From Neovahlkampfia damariscottae (lineage: Eukaryota; Heterolobosea; Selenaionea; Neovahlkampfiida; Neovahlkampfiidae), in assembly GCA_016618085.1 (NCBI GenBank), contig JABLTG010000061.1, positions 35,498 to 99,497 on the forward strand: a DNA stretch of 64,000 nucleotides, given 5' to 3'. Numbering within the stretch: the first letter of the stretch is position 1; each line of letters begins with the position of its first letter. The notes beneath the pieces were generated by a model. That model saw only the letters and a program-made list of their open reading frames with translations, did no database searches and was not told where the DNA came from. Shown here in pieces: positions 21,064-33,300 of the stretch. The position numbers were made by a program, and so were the translations under genes.

Positions 21064-22548
21064 TTAAAATTTTCTTTTGCAATATTCTTGATAATCCTTT
21101 GATTCACATGCTTTATATTCTTCAATCATATCAATTACAACTTCTTTTGATTCTTCAAATTCATCTAAATTCTCCGAAAACATTGAAACTTGTTTATAAG
21201 GTTCAAGAAATGCTTTCTTTTTATAAATTTTATCAAAATCTATAACTATATCTTGAAATAACTTTTAATTTTAATTTTAATTTTTTTAATTTTACTGTTC
21301 TTATACTTGTATGATTTGCAAGCATTAATCCACTTACTTTATTTGAAGATTTGAGATAAGGTGATTTCTTTGAAAGAGCTACTTGAATTGAAGCAGGACC
21401 CCAAGGTATAAAATTAACTAATTTCTTCTCTCTAATTCTATATAAACTTTTATGAATTTCATTTGGATCAATATCTCCTTGAATTACATTTAATAAACTC
21501 AAATAACATCCTTTTTTAAACAAACTTTAATCTTTTTTTTTTTACCTTGTTTTGTTACAGGACAACTTGCCATTATATTTTTTGGTTGAATTAATCTTCC
21601 CATAACATCTAATACACTCGTTTTTTTAATATTTGTTTGATTTTCTTCATCTAAAATTGATATTGGTGTATATCCTGTCATTAAAAAATGACATTTTGGT
21701 ACAGGAACTAAAGATGCAATCATTCCAACTAAATCATTATTCATATAACCTGGATATCTTAATGTATTTGTACTTGCTGCCATTACATGTGAAATCATTG
21801 AATTAATTTGTGAAATTGATGGATTTTTAATTTGTAACCTTTCAATTGCTATTCTATTTAATGCAGTATTATCTAAAACAACAACTGCATCTGCAAATTC
21901 AGTTAATCGTTTTAAAGTTAACATTGAATTATAAGGTGTAACAACTACATCATTGGTATTTCCTTTCTAAATAAAATTTAAAATAATTTAATATGATTTT
22001 ACAGTGTTTGGAAAAACTGAATAAGTTTGAATTAATTTCTTTGGATATCTATCATGTAATTGTTCTAATAAATAACTTCCAACACCAGATCCTGTTCCTC
22101 CTGATATTGAATGTAAAAGAACGAAGCCTTCTAAACTATCACTATTATCTGCTTCTCTATCAATCATTTCTAATAAATCTTTATGTGATTTTTCTGCTTT
22201 GGAAAACCCATTTGCCCAGTTATTTCCTGCACCATCAGATGAAACAAAAACATTCTCAGGATTGAAAAGGTTCTTGTTGTTATATTGTTGATATTCACCG
22301 ACAACTCTTGGCTCCAAATCAATTAATAATGACCTTGGTATATAGTGATCATCATCTGATTGATAAAAAAATACATCTTTACGATCTTTTCCATCTTTTG
22401 CAAATTCTTCTAATTTTCCAGATTCATTAATTCCATGTTCCATACAAAGTCTTTTCCAAAACTCAACACCAACTTAAGGGTTTAGTATATTTTTATTACT
22501 TTGATTGCCACATTGTCCTACTTGGAGAGTGATAATTTCTCTTGGCAT
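21064..22548 (-). CDS. TUBG1: gamma-tubulin
   Basis: Five exons (22548-22500, 22472-22003, 21966-21546, 21510-21296, 21261-21064) give 450 aa, the expected size. [16 protein letters not shown] opens the protein. Gamma-specific [18 protein letters not shown], the GTP-binding loop [46 protein letters not shown] and [10 protein letters not shown] follow. It nucleates microtubules at the centrosome or basal body as part of the gamma-tubulin complex, so the organism builds a microtubule-organising centre. Introns are 27-36 nt. It shares the 188-bp region upstream with the divergent proteasome gene (CCAAT boxes at 22592-22596 and 22689-22693). Confidence 0.98.
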
Positions 22549-22736
22549 GATGGAATTGTGCCAAACAAAGAAAAAATGTTGATGGTTTATTATTGGGCAA
22601 CGGAAAATGGTAGAGAAAAAAAAATGGAATTTGATAATTTTTAAGAAAGATTAAAAAAATGTTATAAAAATTGTATTTATTTTTTTGTCCAATTAAATAT
22701 CTTTTATTTTTATTTCACTTTCCGTAAAAAAGAACG

Positions 22737-23580
22737 ATGGTAAGCAATTTTTGAGAGTAAAAAGAAATTTAGTCAAGAAGATACGATGGAAGAACAACTA
22801 CTTTCTCACCTGAAGGTAGATTATATCAAGTAGAATATGCTATGGAGGCAATTAGCCATGCTGGAGCATCTTTAGGAATTTTAAGTTCAGAAGGAATTGT
22901 TTTAGCAGCAGAAAAAAAAATCATTTCAAAATTATTAGATAATGACAAAAAAGCTGAAAAAATGTATCAATTGGATGACCATTTAATTTGTTCCGTTGCT
23001 GGAATTACTTCTGATGCTAATATTTTAATTAATTATGCAAGATTATATGCTCAAAGATATATGTATGCTTATCAAGATAAAGTTCCAATTGAAAATCTTG
23101 TGAAAGATATTTGTGATATGAAACAAGGTAAAAAAAAGAATATATTTTTTTTTAAAATCAAACAAAATAGGATATACACAATATGGTGGTATGAGACCAT
23201 TTGGTGTTTCTTTACTTTATGCTGGATGGGATAAATATCATGGTTTTCAACTTTATCATTCAGATCCTTCTGGAAATTTTGGTGGTTGGAAAGCAACTGC
23301 CATCGGTGCAAATAGTCAAGGTGCTCAATCACTTCTTAAACAAGAATGGAATGATAAACTCAATTTAAAAGAAACTTTATCTCTTGCACTTAAAGTTATG
23401 TCAAAAACAATGGACAGTACAACTCTTTCATCAGATAAACTTGAATTTTCAACATTGACAAGAAATAAAGAAGGAAAAGTTGTTCATCATGTTTTAAGCC
23501 CTGAAGAAATTGATCAATTGTTGAAAGAAAAAGAAGAAGCTGATGCAAAAGAAAAAAAACAAAAAGAAGAAGCAAAATAA
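22737..23580 (+). CDS. PSMA4: 20S proteasome subunit alpha type-4
   Basis: Three exons (22737-22739, 22773-23127, 23171-23580) give 255 aa. The first exon is the start codon alone; without splicing, the ATG runs into TGA within six codons. Splicing yields [20 protein letters not shown], the exact alpha-4 N-terminus. Next come [52 protein letters not shown] and a Lys/Glu-rich C-terminal tail. It forms part of the outer ring of the 20S core. The introns are 33 and 43 nt. TTTCCG lies a few bases upstream of the ATG. PSMG1, an assembly chaperone of the same ring, is also in the window and shows the same start-codon exon. Confidence 0.96.
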
Positions 23581-23600
23581 AATATCTGATTTTTTTTATT

Positions 23601-25102
23601 TTAAATGATAGCAGCTACAATTTGAACAACATCTTCATCACATAATAAATGTGACAAACCAACTTTTTTAATTTTTAATTTTTAATTTTGTCTTTTTTTA
23701 ATTTTACCTTTTTGTGGACTATGTTTTGTTGAAGTTCCCCAAACCCATGCATACCTTTTTGAAAAATTAAGTCTTTTTTTTTTTTACTTAAAATTTTTTT
23801 TTAAATCTTGATGAACCATAACACAAAATGTTTCAACAGTTGAACCATTTCTCATAATCATAGGATCAACAAAATCAGGTGCAAAACCTTTCTTTTTTGT
23901 ATAAACTCTTAATAAATCTAAATCTTCCCATGATCTATCTAACAAATAATCTAAATTCAAATCCCAAGTACAAGAAATAACAACATTATTTTCTTGTTTT
24001 GCAATTCTATCAACATCTTCAATATTTATTGTATCAATTTTGTTATAGACAAAGAGGCATTTAATATATTGTCTATTTCCTTGAACAACATCAATAAAAT
24101 CATCTATACTTGAATCTTCTCTTAAAATTACTTCTGCATTATGAATTTCTTTTAGAAAGGTTTTTTAATAAATATAGAATTATTATTACTATAATCATGT
24201 AAAATATCTTTAACAAGTCTTTCTGTTAATGATGTTTGTTTAACCATTGCAGTAAAATGAAGTCCACCAGTTTTTCTCACAGCAAAAGTAATATTTGGTT
24301 TCTTTCTATTAATTCTAATTCCACACTCTTTTATTCTATTAATTCATTATTTTGATTAATACCTTCTAATTCATTTTCCAATAATTTTTTATGTACTTCT
24401 CCTTTGGATGCATCCAATACCATTAATATTAAATCAGCAGTTCTAATATTAAAAATGAATATGATAAATACCTTGCTGTTGCAATAACTTGTCTTTGAAA
24501 TATTAATATTTCATTTTTCTTACTTTCCTCTTCCTTTTTTTTTTTTTTTAATATTTAAATTTTACCTCTAAAAAATGTTCACTTTAAAGAAATATAAAAT
24601 TACTTTCCTTGACTTGCACCTTCAATAATACCTGGTAAATCCAAAAGTTGAATCCTATTAAAAAGAAGTTAAAAATACACTATATATTTTACTTTGTTCC
24701 TTGATAATCAATAACACCAGGAATACATGTTAATGTTGTAAATTCATAGGATGCTGTTTCAGATACTGTATTTGTTAATTTATTCAAAAGTGTAGATTTG
24801 CCCACTGAAGGAAATCCTGTTTTATTTGTATATTTTATTAAATGATCTTTCTTACCTACTAAAGCAATTCTAGCATCACCAGATTTTCTTGCTTCAAAAC
24901 CTTCAACAGATCCACCTGATTTTTTATCACCTTCAATTAATTGACCTAAAAAAAAAAAAGAAGAGTTTAAGAGTATTATTAACTTACCTCTAAGTCTTGC
25001 CAATTTTCCTTTTAATAAACCCAGATGATATTCTGTAGCTTTATTTTTTTGTGTTCTTGACATTTCATATTCAATTTCTTTAATCTTTTCAGTTAGACCC
25101 AT
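23601..25102 (-). CDS. DRG2: developmentally regulated GTP-binding protein 2
   Basis: Twelve inferred exons give 366 aa (human DRG2 is 364): 25102-24988, 24945-24856, 24816-24693, 24654-24604, 24567-24566, 24533-24524, 24492-24472, 24442-24363, 24327-24190, 24148-23788, 23754-23708, 23662-23601. The protein has the DRG N-terminus [20 protein letters not shown], Walker [33 protein letters not shown], the G4 motif VYNKID, and a TGS domain with [16 protein letters not shown], which favours DRG2 over DRG1. It works with a DFRP partner on ribosomes. Three consecutive exons are 2, 10 and 21 nt; the 2-nt one is inferred to preserve KGRG. An intron at 24855-24817 is a multiple of three and stop-free, so it could be mistaken for coding. 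Confidence 0.93.
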
Positions 25103-25165
25103 GTTTAATTTGCAATAAACTTCTTTGTGATTGGTTCAAAATATCCTTCACTAAAAACACTGTTG

Positions 25166-25735
25166 ATGTTAAACAACCAACAAAAATATTTTAAAGTTGA
25201 AGAACAATCAACCAATACATTTTCAAATAATTTAGAAAGATATATTGATAAATACAATGTTGATTTGACTAGAAATATAGGTCAAAATAATTTATGGTTG
25301 AAAAAACAAAATAACATTGTTTCTATTGCATGGTTTGTTATTAACAACTTATTCAATTTTTTGAAAAGGGATGTTTTTGATTTTGTATTAGAAACCTATA
25401 AAATAGTATTGATAAGAGGTGTACAACAAGCAATAGCAAATAATTTATCAGATTCTGCTCATTCATTTTTAGAATGGATCATTTCAAGAACTGATAGTAT
25501 ATTAAAACTAGGAAAAAGTGGTATATTTCCATTAGTAGTAACAACATTAATGTTTAAATTGATTAAATCTAAACCACCAAAACGTTTATCTTATGAAGAT
25601 CATTTGAAGAATAGAATACCAGATGGAAATCATTATCCAGTGGAACCTTTTCAACAAAATGAAAATATCATTTGGATTCCAGTTAGAGCATCAAATATAC
25701 CAACAAAATCAAATCAAACATTACTTTTAGAATGA
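25166..25735 (+). CDS. hypothetical protein, 189 aa
   Basis: An intronless frame starting at the first ATG after an ATTGG box (25130-25134) shared with divergent DRG2. The N-terminal third is polar. The centre (about residues 60-150) contains amphipathic to hydrophobic helices (SIAWFVINNLFNFL, SGIFPLVVTTLMFKLI). The tail is basic and then proline-containing (KPPKRLSYEDH, PVEPFQQNENIIWIPV). It might be an organellar or membrane-associated protein. I do not recognise a family. Codon use matches its neighbours. It ends 11 bp from the convergent gene. Confidence 0.6.
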   Translation: MLNNQQKYFKVEEQSTNTFSNNLERYIDKYNVDLTRNIGQNNLWLKKQNNIVSIAWFVINNLFNFLKRDVFDFVLETYKIVLIRGVQQAIANNLSDSAHSFLEWIISRTDSILKLGKSGIFPLVVTTLMFKLIKSKPPKRLSYEDHLKNRIPDGNHYPVEPFQQNENIIWIPVRASNIPTKSNQTLLLE

Positions 25736-25746
25736 AAATGATATTT

Positions 25747-27350
25747 TTATTTTTTTTGTAATTCAATTGAAACATTATCTTGATTTGATTTTAAATGAAC
25801 GAATTCATTTCCATTTGGTCTAATGTTTATTTGATGAGCAAAATGTAAGATTCCCTATTTCTTTTTATTGATTAATTTGATATTACCATAAAAATTCTTT
25901 GTTTTGAAGTTTCATTTTCTGATTGTAAAAATATCTATAGATTATTACCTTGATTGATCATACTTTCAATATTTTCATAATTCAATTTTCCATTTTTTTC
26001 TTGGATTTTGTCATAAATGATTGAAGATATTTTTTTGATGTTCATTCTCTTTTTATTTTTCAATTTCATTTTAACATCAATTGATTCATGATTTTCAACT
26101 AGATTTTCAATGTCATTTGATGGCATGACGAGATCAGTTTCAAAAAATATATTTTCATCCAATTGTTTTTTCTTTTCAAATAAATTTAATCCTTTAACCA
26201 CTTTGGATTGATCAAAATCGAACAATTGATCTTCAATCTTGTCAATTTTTTTATAAAATGAAAGATTATCCTTAACAGATATATTCATCCTTTGGTTGAT
26301 ATTACATGAATTGATTTTTTTACTTAATTTTAGTCAATCTACTTTTTAATTTTTTTTTGATTGTCTGATTAAAAATGATCACATCATCAATTGGATTCTC
26401 ATTTTCATCTTTTTTTCTTTTTTTCTTTCTTTCCTTCAATAATCATGAGAAAACTATGAAAAATACTGTTGGTTTTTCAAATTCAATCTGTTCAACAGAA
26501 GGTGGTTCCATTTGAGGAATAACTTCTGCAATATCGAGTGAATCATCCATCATTGGACATAATGTGTTACTTTGATCAAATACAATATCTTCAGATTGAT
26601 TTTCAAATGAATCGTCCATGTTTGATTCAATAATATTTTCGAAATCTACAATCTTTTCAATTTCATATTGTTTTTGATTTTTAAGAAATTCAATTACTGT
26701 GTGTATTGATTTTTCTGTGAGCACATCCTCTTCATTTAAAATTTCGGACTCTCCAAAACTATGACTATCAATTATGATATTTTCATTTCTGTGAATATTA
26801 AAGTCAAAGTTTGGTGAAGTTGTTACTCTAAAATCGAACACAATTCGAAATCGTCAACACTCAAAAATATTTCACTTGATGCTTTTGGTGGAAATTTCAA
26901 ATCCTGATGTATTAATAAAACAATGATAAACTATGATTTCTTTTGGTATAATTCCACTCTTAATTGATTGATATGTTCCTCTAATTGAAGGAAATATTTC
27001 CAAAGAGTCATTTTGTTCTTGTACAATCGAATTTTTTTGAGTTTTTCTTCTTTCAGGTTTTTCTCCAGCTTTTTCTAATTCTTTCTTGGACAATTTTAAA
27101 AATATAATTCTCTTACCATCAAATTCTTTTCCATTTGAGATATCAAGTTTCTTTAATTAAACAAATAGAAAGGTTACAAACGAATCTAAATAAATTTAAA
27201 ATTTGATTGAGGATAACGCACGTCCAACTCATATCCAGCTTCATATATTGATTTACTCCTAAAATCCGATGTGACTAGATCGACAAATTTATTTTTAAAA
27301 GGATCTTTTGCGTGTTTTCGTTTTTCTACTTGCTCAAAAATTTCTTCCAT
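25747..27350 (-). CDS. possible kleisin (CAP-H/RAD21-like) nuclear protein
   Basis: A multi-exon gene from ATG 27350 to TAA 25747-25749. Introns are clear near 26873-26826, 26456-26424, 26323-26290, 25967-25938 and 25905-25875. The middle is acidic with a CPMMDDSLD motif. The C-terminal exons read KKRMNIKKISSIIYDKI and then RIFMGILHFAHQINIRP, which resembles the winged-helix tail of kleisins such as condensin CAP-H (LLHLANEKNL) in spacing and hydrophobic pattern. I saw no convincing N-terminal kleisin helix; the first exons (KDPFKNKFVDLVTSDFR) are unrecognised, and the first intron may be about 70 nt. The kleisin call is therefore tentative. It diverges from the next gene across 48 bp with a CCAAT box at 27374-27378. 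Confidence 0.4.
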
Positions 27351-27398
27351 TCGTCAACTGAATTTTTTTCAGACCAATCAAAATAATTTAAAAAAAAA

Positions 27399-28703
27399 AT
27401 GAATGAAGAGGATGATTACATAACACCAATACGACAAAGATATCTTGATGAAACATTATTATATACTAAAAGTCCCATTAGACAATTAACACCTTCTGAA
27501 TTTCAAAATGAAAGTTTAAGAGCAACAAGGTTATCTTTGAGTGGGTTAAAAAAACAAATTCAAGGTTCATTAATGAATTTACTAATATGTTAAGATAAAC
27601 CTGAAATAATACAAAAAACTAAACATTTTCAAAATATGATTGATTCTAAGAATAGTACCAATAGTAGTTTATTTGATAAGAAATATTTTTTTAATATTTT
27701 AATCATTTTTATTTTAATTTTAATTTTAATGATAAATTTAATTGATTTTAAAAGTATATTTTCTAATGATGTATCATATTTAATAAAAAATAAAAATAGT
27801 AAATATGTTATTGAAATGATAAAGAATGAAAAGATAAATGTAAATGAAATGATAGATTCTAAAGAGAATGTACCAATATTTTATGGTGTAAAGTATTGTG
27901 ATATTATTTTTATTTCTGAATTATTAAAATTAAATGCTAATTTATATTATAGAAATAAAGATTATAATGGAATACTTCATCAAATAAGATGTGAAAAAGT
28001 TGTAAAATTATTATTTAAATTTAATGAAATGAAACAATTATTACATTCAACAAATAAAAATCATGATGATCCTTTAATTCATTTATTAAAATTATATTTA
28101 AAAAATGAAAATGAACAAATAGAAAAAGTTATACTTTTTTATTTAAAAAATAAATCAAATTTAAAAGAAAGAGAAGAAGAATTATTAAATTTAGCTTTTA
28201 ATATTTATAAAAAATATAATAATTCAAATATTTTAATTTATCTTTTAAATCAAACTGATTTAAATTCAAATTTAATTTTATTTAAATTATCCAATGATTT
28301 AACTTCGCTAAAATTATTTTCATCTTATTTAAATTTAAATTCAAAAAATAAAGAAGGAAAGAATTTATTATATTTTATTGAATCTATGGATATATTAAAC
28401 TATTTAATTGAAAATAAAATTAAATTGACCAATATATTAGATGATTTTAATTTAAGTCCTGTTTCATATCAATTATTTAATTTTTGTTCAAAATTTAAAT
28501 CAACAAAAAATGAAATCAATAATGAAAAATTAAAAGTAATTAGAATTTTAAATGAAAAAATAAATTTAAATGAATTTGATATTTTATTGATTGGAAGTAT
28601 AATAAATAATGATAAAATTAAATGGAAAAATAAAAAGAAAATCAATGAGATTATTGATTACATTCAAAAATTTAATAATTGTTCATTAAAAGATATTAAA
28701 TAA
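27399..28703 (+). CDS. single-TM protein with ankyrin-like helical repeats
   Basis: Two exons (27399-27564, 27595-28703) give 424 aa. A cytosolic-type N-terminus of about 85 residues contains SP and TP sites (TPIRQRY, KSPIRQLTPSEF). One strong membrane helix follows (FFNILIIFILILILMINLI). The remaining 300 residues form short helical pairs (VSYLIKNKNSKYVIEMIKN, ELLKLNANLYYRNKDYNG, NLLYFIESMDILNYLIENK) that look like diverged ankyrin repeats. I know no family with this order. The 30-nt intron restores a clean frame. Confidence 0.6.
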
Positions 28704-28711
28704 ATATTCTT

Positions 28712-30153
28712 TTATATATTCTCTTTTTTCTCTTCTTTATCATTTATATTTACTACTGATGATGATGAAAATTTAAAATTTCTACTTTGATCATCAATTA
28801 TTTCAACATTGTTCACATCATTATGTAATACATTATTATTCAATACATCATCATTCAATATATCATCATTCAATACATCATCATCATCATCATTTACATC
28901 ATCATTATTATTATTCAATACATCATCATTTATAATATTTGATATATTTAAAGATAATTCCAATTCATCTTCTTCTTCATCATCAAAATCTAAATTAGCT
29001 AATTTCATATGACCAATTAAATTAGATTGTTTGAAAAAGAATGGAATTAAATTTTCATCTTTTGAAAAGAATATTGATAAAATATAAATACCAAATAATA
29101 TTAAAAACATACCAATAGTTGAAATTATTTGTTGAAATAAATATTCATTATTCCATTCTTCAAATAAAATAATACCACCTGAAAAATTTAAAATAAATAA
29201 TGAAATATAATATAATGAAATGAATAATGCTATTATTATAAAATGATGAATAATAATTTATATTTACCATAATGATAAAGTATTAAATATTTTTGAATAA
29301 AATAATTTTCAATAATTAAACAAATCATAGTTAATAAAATGATAATATAAAAATATATTTGAATAAATTGATTATCATTTGTTTTAAATGTAATTTGAAT
29401 TAAATCAAATATTATTTTAAATCCAATCCAAGTTAATGAACCTATATAAATATTAATTTAGATTTTTATTTACTAAAACAAGCAGATAAAAATGATGCAA
29501 AATATATTCTATTAATAGATGAATTAATATTGTTCTATATATTATTTTACCTTGGTATAAAATAATTTAAAATGAATAAAATTAAAGGTAATAAAATTAA
29601 AATTATTATAAAAATTAAAGATATACTATTCCAATCTTTAATAAAATTTAAATTATTTCCAATTAATTTATTTGAAAATATAATAGATATTAATATACCA
29701 AAAAATATTAAAGATAATGTGTATGATATTCTATTTTTTATCTTTTTAAATTGATGATTTGAATTATTAAATAAAATGGATATTCCTGTTCCAATAGAAA
29801 TTATTGAAAATATAAAATTTAATTTAAGAAAGTTTAAAGATATATATTGAAATAATAATCTTAAAAATAAATAAAAATAAAATAAGCAAACCCAAAAATA
29901 TAAATAAAAAATATTAACCACCAACTCAAATCATAACTATTTTGATTAGTTAAAATAAATATAATACCAATAATGTACTTGTGTTTCAATTGCTCTTTCT
30001 TTATTCTTTTTATGAGCAAAAGAAAATAATCCAAGTGAAATATATTTCATTATTGATCCTCTAATATTAATTAATATTCATTTTAATTTACACAAATATG
30101 CATATTAATCCTATGTAGAAATATAATGATGAAAAGGCTGAATAGAAGTTCAT
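28712..30153 (-). CDS. polytopic membrane protein, NIPA/DMT-like
   Basis: A multi-exon gene with several small introns (for example 30092-30061 and 29963-29933). It encodes about eight or nine hydrophobic helices and then an acidic Asn/Asp-rich cytosolic tail (28,740-28,990). SIMKYISLGLFSFAHK, LSWWLIFFIYIFGFA, FLRLLFQYISLNFL and the last helices (IIALFISLYYISLFILNFSGG, QQIISTIGMFLILFGIYIL) follow the pattern of NIPA-type Mg2+ transporters in the drug/metabolite transporter superfamily. The match is by pattern only, and other DMT families remain possible. Two CCAAT boxes (30173-30177, 30185-30189) precede the start. The stop is 8 bp from the convergent neighbour. Confidence 0.5.
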
Positions 30154-30357
30154 GTTGTCCAAAAAAACCATTATTGGTAGTTGACCAATTAAAATTTTTT
30201 TTTTTTTTTTAAAACTAGAAAATTTTATTGCATAATAGTTTCGTCAATCCTCTAACTGAGACCGTTCATCTGACTGAAAGGTTTGACTGAAGCAATATAT
30301 ACGAATTAAAATTGATTATTGAATACATTTAAAAAGTGTGACGAAATATTTTTATTT

Positions 30358-33300
30358 TTAAAATTCAATTTTTTGTAATTTTCCGTATGAACAATAATAA
30401 CAAGATTGATCCACTTTTACTGGATTACCAATTGGATCATAGGTGGCTTCACAATATGAACATTGCAAACCATTGGTTGGAGGATCAATAATTTTAAAAG
30501 TTTTCCAACAAAATTTTGAACCTTCTTTAAATGAATTTGAATCCGAAAATTGATGACTTTCACATTCTTTATAAGAAGCAATCAAAACTTCTTTCAAATT
30601 TGGAGGCGCAATTTTTCTTAATTCTTTCATTATTCTTGCAGATATACCATAATTTTTTACAGCCATATTTCTTTTGATTGCCATATTTTTTGTAATAATA
30701 TTATGTTTAGGATTTGGAATTACAAGTTGAGTCATACATGTTGAAATTAATGCTGCCTCTTTTGGATCACCTTTTGATAATTCTAATTTTTGTAATTTTG
30801 CCAATGCAAAAATTAAGAATTTATATCTAATGCATAAAATAATATTATTCTTTTTTAAAATTTGATTTTTATCAACAATTAATGCTTGAATAGCAGAATT
30901 TACTTGTTTAATTGCATCAATATATTGTCCCTTTTCCATAAATTCCATTCCTTTTTTTAATGCTTCACCTGGATTTACAATTTGTTGATGTTGTGGTTGT
31001 TGTGGTGTTTGAGGTGTTTCAGCTAATTTTTGTTGTTGTTGTTGTGCTTGAGATAAATTAATTCTTGGAACATTTGGTAATTTTCTATCTGATGTTTCAA
31101 TATTTGATGCATTTGGTAATTCACCAAAACTTCTTTTCTTCTTTTCTACAAAAGGAACATCTGGTAAAGGTGTTGATTGAACCAATGGATTTTTTGGTTT
31201 TTGAACAACAATCTTTTTTTCATTTTCTTCTTCTGAGTCATCAGAATCATCAAGTTTTAATTGTTTTAATCCACCAAATTTTGGTTTTGGTTTTGGTTTT
31301 GGTTTTTCTTCTTCTTCATCATCATCTTCTAAATTTAATGAACCGAATCTAGGTTTTGGTTTCTGTTCTTCTTCTTGTTCATCTGGATCTTCTAAACCTA
31401 ATTTTAATGAATTTGAAGATTGTGATGCTATTTTTGTTTCATCCCTAATTGGTGCTTGTGAAATACGAATGGATTTGAATAACATTCTTTTTTTTCTACG
31501 TCTAATTGCATCTTCATCGTCATCATCATCATCATCATCATCACTTGATTCTAAAAATTGTTTTCTTGCAGCTTCTTGAGCACTAATTGCATCTTCTTCT
31601 TCATTATTTTTATTTTGACTTTGATCTAATTCACTTTCAATTTCTGATTCATGACCTGCAGTTTTTTGTTCTGATGATGTTTTTTCACTTCTACTTCTTG
31701 GAGTTGGTAAAGTAACATCTTCAATACCTTCAACAGCTAATAATGCAATTGATTTTCTTCTTTCACCACCAAATTCTTTGTTATAATCAAATGTTTTTTC
31801 TTCAACAGTTAATGCTTCTTGTTCTTTAATTTCTGAAGTAAAACCCATCCAAGTTGATAAATCATCTAAATCTAATAATTCAATTGCTTTATCATTGCAT
31901 GTCATTCTACCAATAATTTCTCTTCCTAATTCAAAATCTTCTGAACCATCACTAATTTTTAAAGACCAATTTTGAACTTGTTTTGATTCTTCAAATAATT
32001 CACCTTGTAAAATGATATTACATGCTTCATAAATTGAATATAATTCTGAATTATTTTTACATTTATTTGCTAAAAATGATAAAGCATTTAAATTTTGATC
32101 AAAACTAAATATTTTAAATAGTGACCAAACATCTTCCATCATATCAAAACATGTTGATGCAACATCAAATTGACCATAATCTAAACTTTGTTTTGCTAAT
32201 TCAATTAAATAAGAAAAATATTCAGATGATTCAGGTACAATTTCATAATCTTCTTTACATTGATTTGTAATAATTGTTAACGCATATGAAAAGTTTAAAG
32301 AACTTAATGCAAGTCTAAATCTTAAATACCATGGAAATGAATATTGACTTTCTAATAATAATTCAGATGCTAAAAATGAAAATCCATTTTGTTCTAATAA
32401 GAATAATGTCTTTTCTGAAATATATCTACAATCAAATCTTGTTGTAATCATTTTTAATTGTTTCTTTTTAATTTCAATTTCACTATTTGAATCTTTTATA
32501 ATAGATAATAATAATGGTTCAACCAATCTAATCTATTTTTAGAATATTTATTTTTAGTTGTAAAATGACACTTACGTAACGATAACTTATTTGAACAACA
32601 TTATTTGTTTTCCATGAAAATATTAATCTATCTGCTAAAACACCACATAAAATAGAATGTGGATTATCTAAACTACAAACAGGATATGGTCTTGAATTTG
32701 GTGCTAATGTAAATACACCTAATGATGTATTATAAAGAATAACATTTCCAACCCAAATACAAGAATGAAATGATAATATTGGTCCATTTGCTTCTGCTAA
32801 AATTAATAAATCTAAAGATAATATAACAACTCTACATGTTGTTAAAATACAAATCATTTCTTTATGCCAATAAATATTCATTATTTTTTCATTTTTTAAA
32901 AGAAAAAATAATTTTGATGAATCAAATTGAAATGTTTTTGGATTTGCAAAACCTATTGCTTCCAAGAATGTATTATAATATAATATTAAATTTTCGTCAT
33001 AATTTGAAGAGAATATTCTACCAATAGGTTCATCTAAAGGTACAATTTCTTTTCCTTTTTTTAAATTATGTTTATTTGCAAGTATTAAATAATCATCTGT
33101 ATCACCAAGAAAACAACCATCTATACCTTCTGAATTTTCATCATCTTCTTTACCAATTATAATTCTTGAACAAGTATATGGTATTTTTTGATTAACTGAT
33201 TCATAAAATACAATTGTCATTGTTTTTGATTTATTCATTACATATCTAAGACATCTAAAATTATCTGGACACATTAATATTTGATGATTGGATGATTCAT

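Noticed and set aside
20862-21545. Near-identical GTAAAA...GATTAAAG stretches in introns of MDR and gamma-tubulin
   Set aside because: They differ in A-tract length and consist mostly of a poly-A run after the 5' splice site, so chance in AT-rich introns is sufficient.
24817-24855. Insertion of 13 residues in DRG2 between the G-domain strand and the P-loop
   Set aside because: The segment is a 39-nt GT-AG intron without stops; removing it gives the invariant VGFPSVGK.
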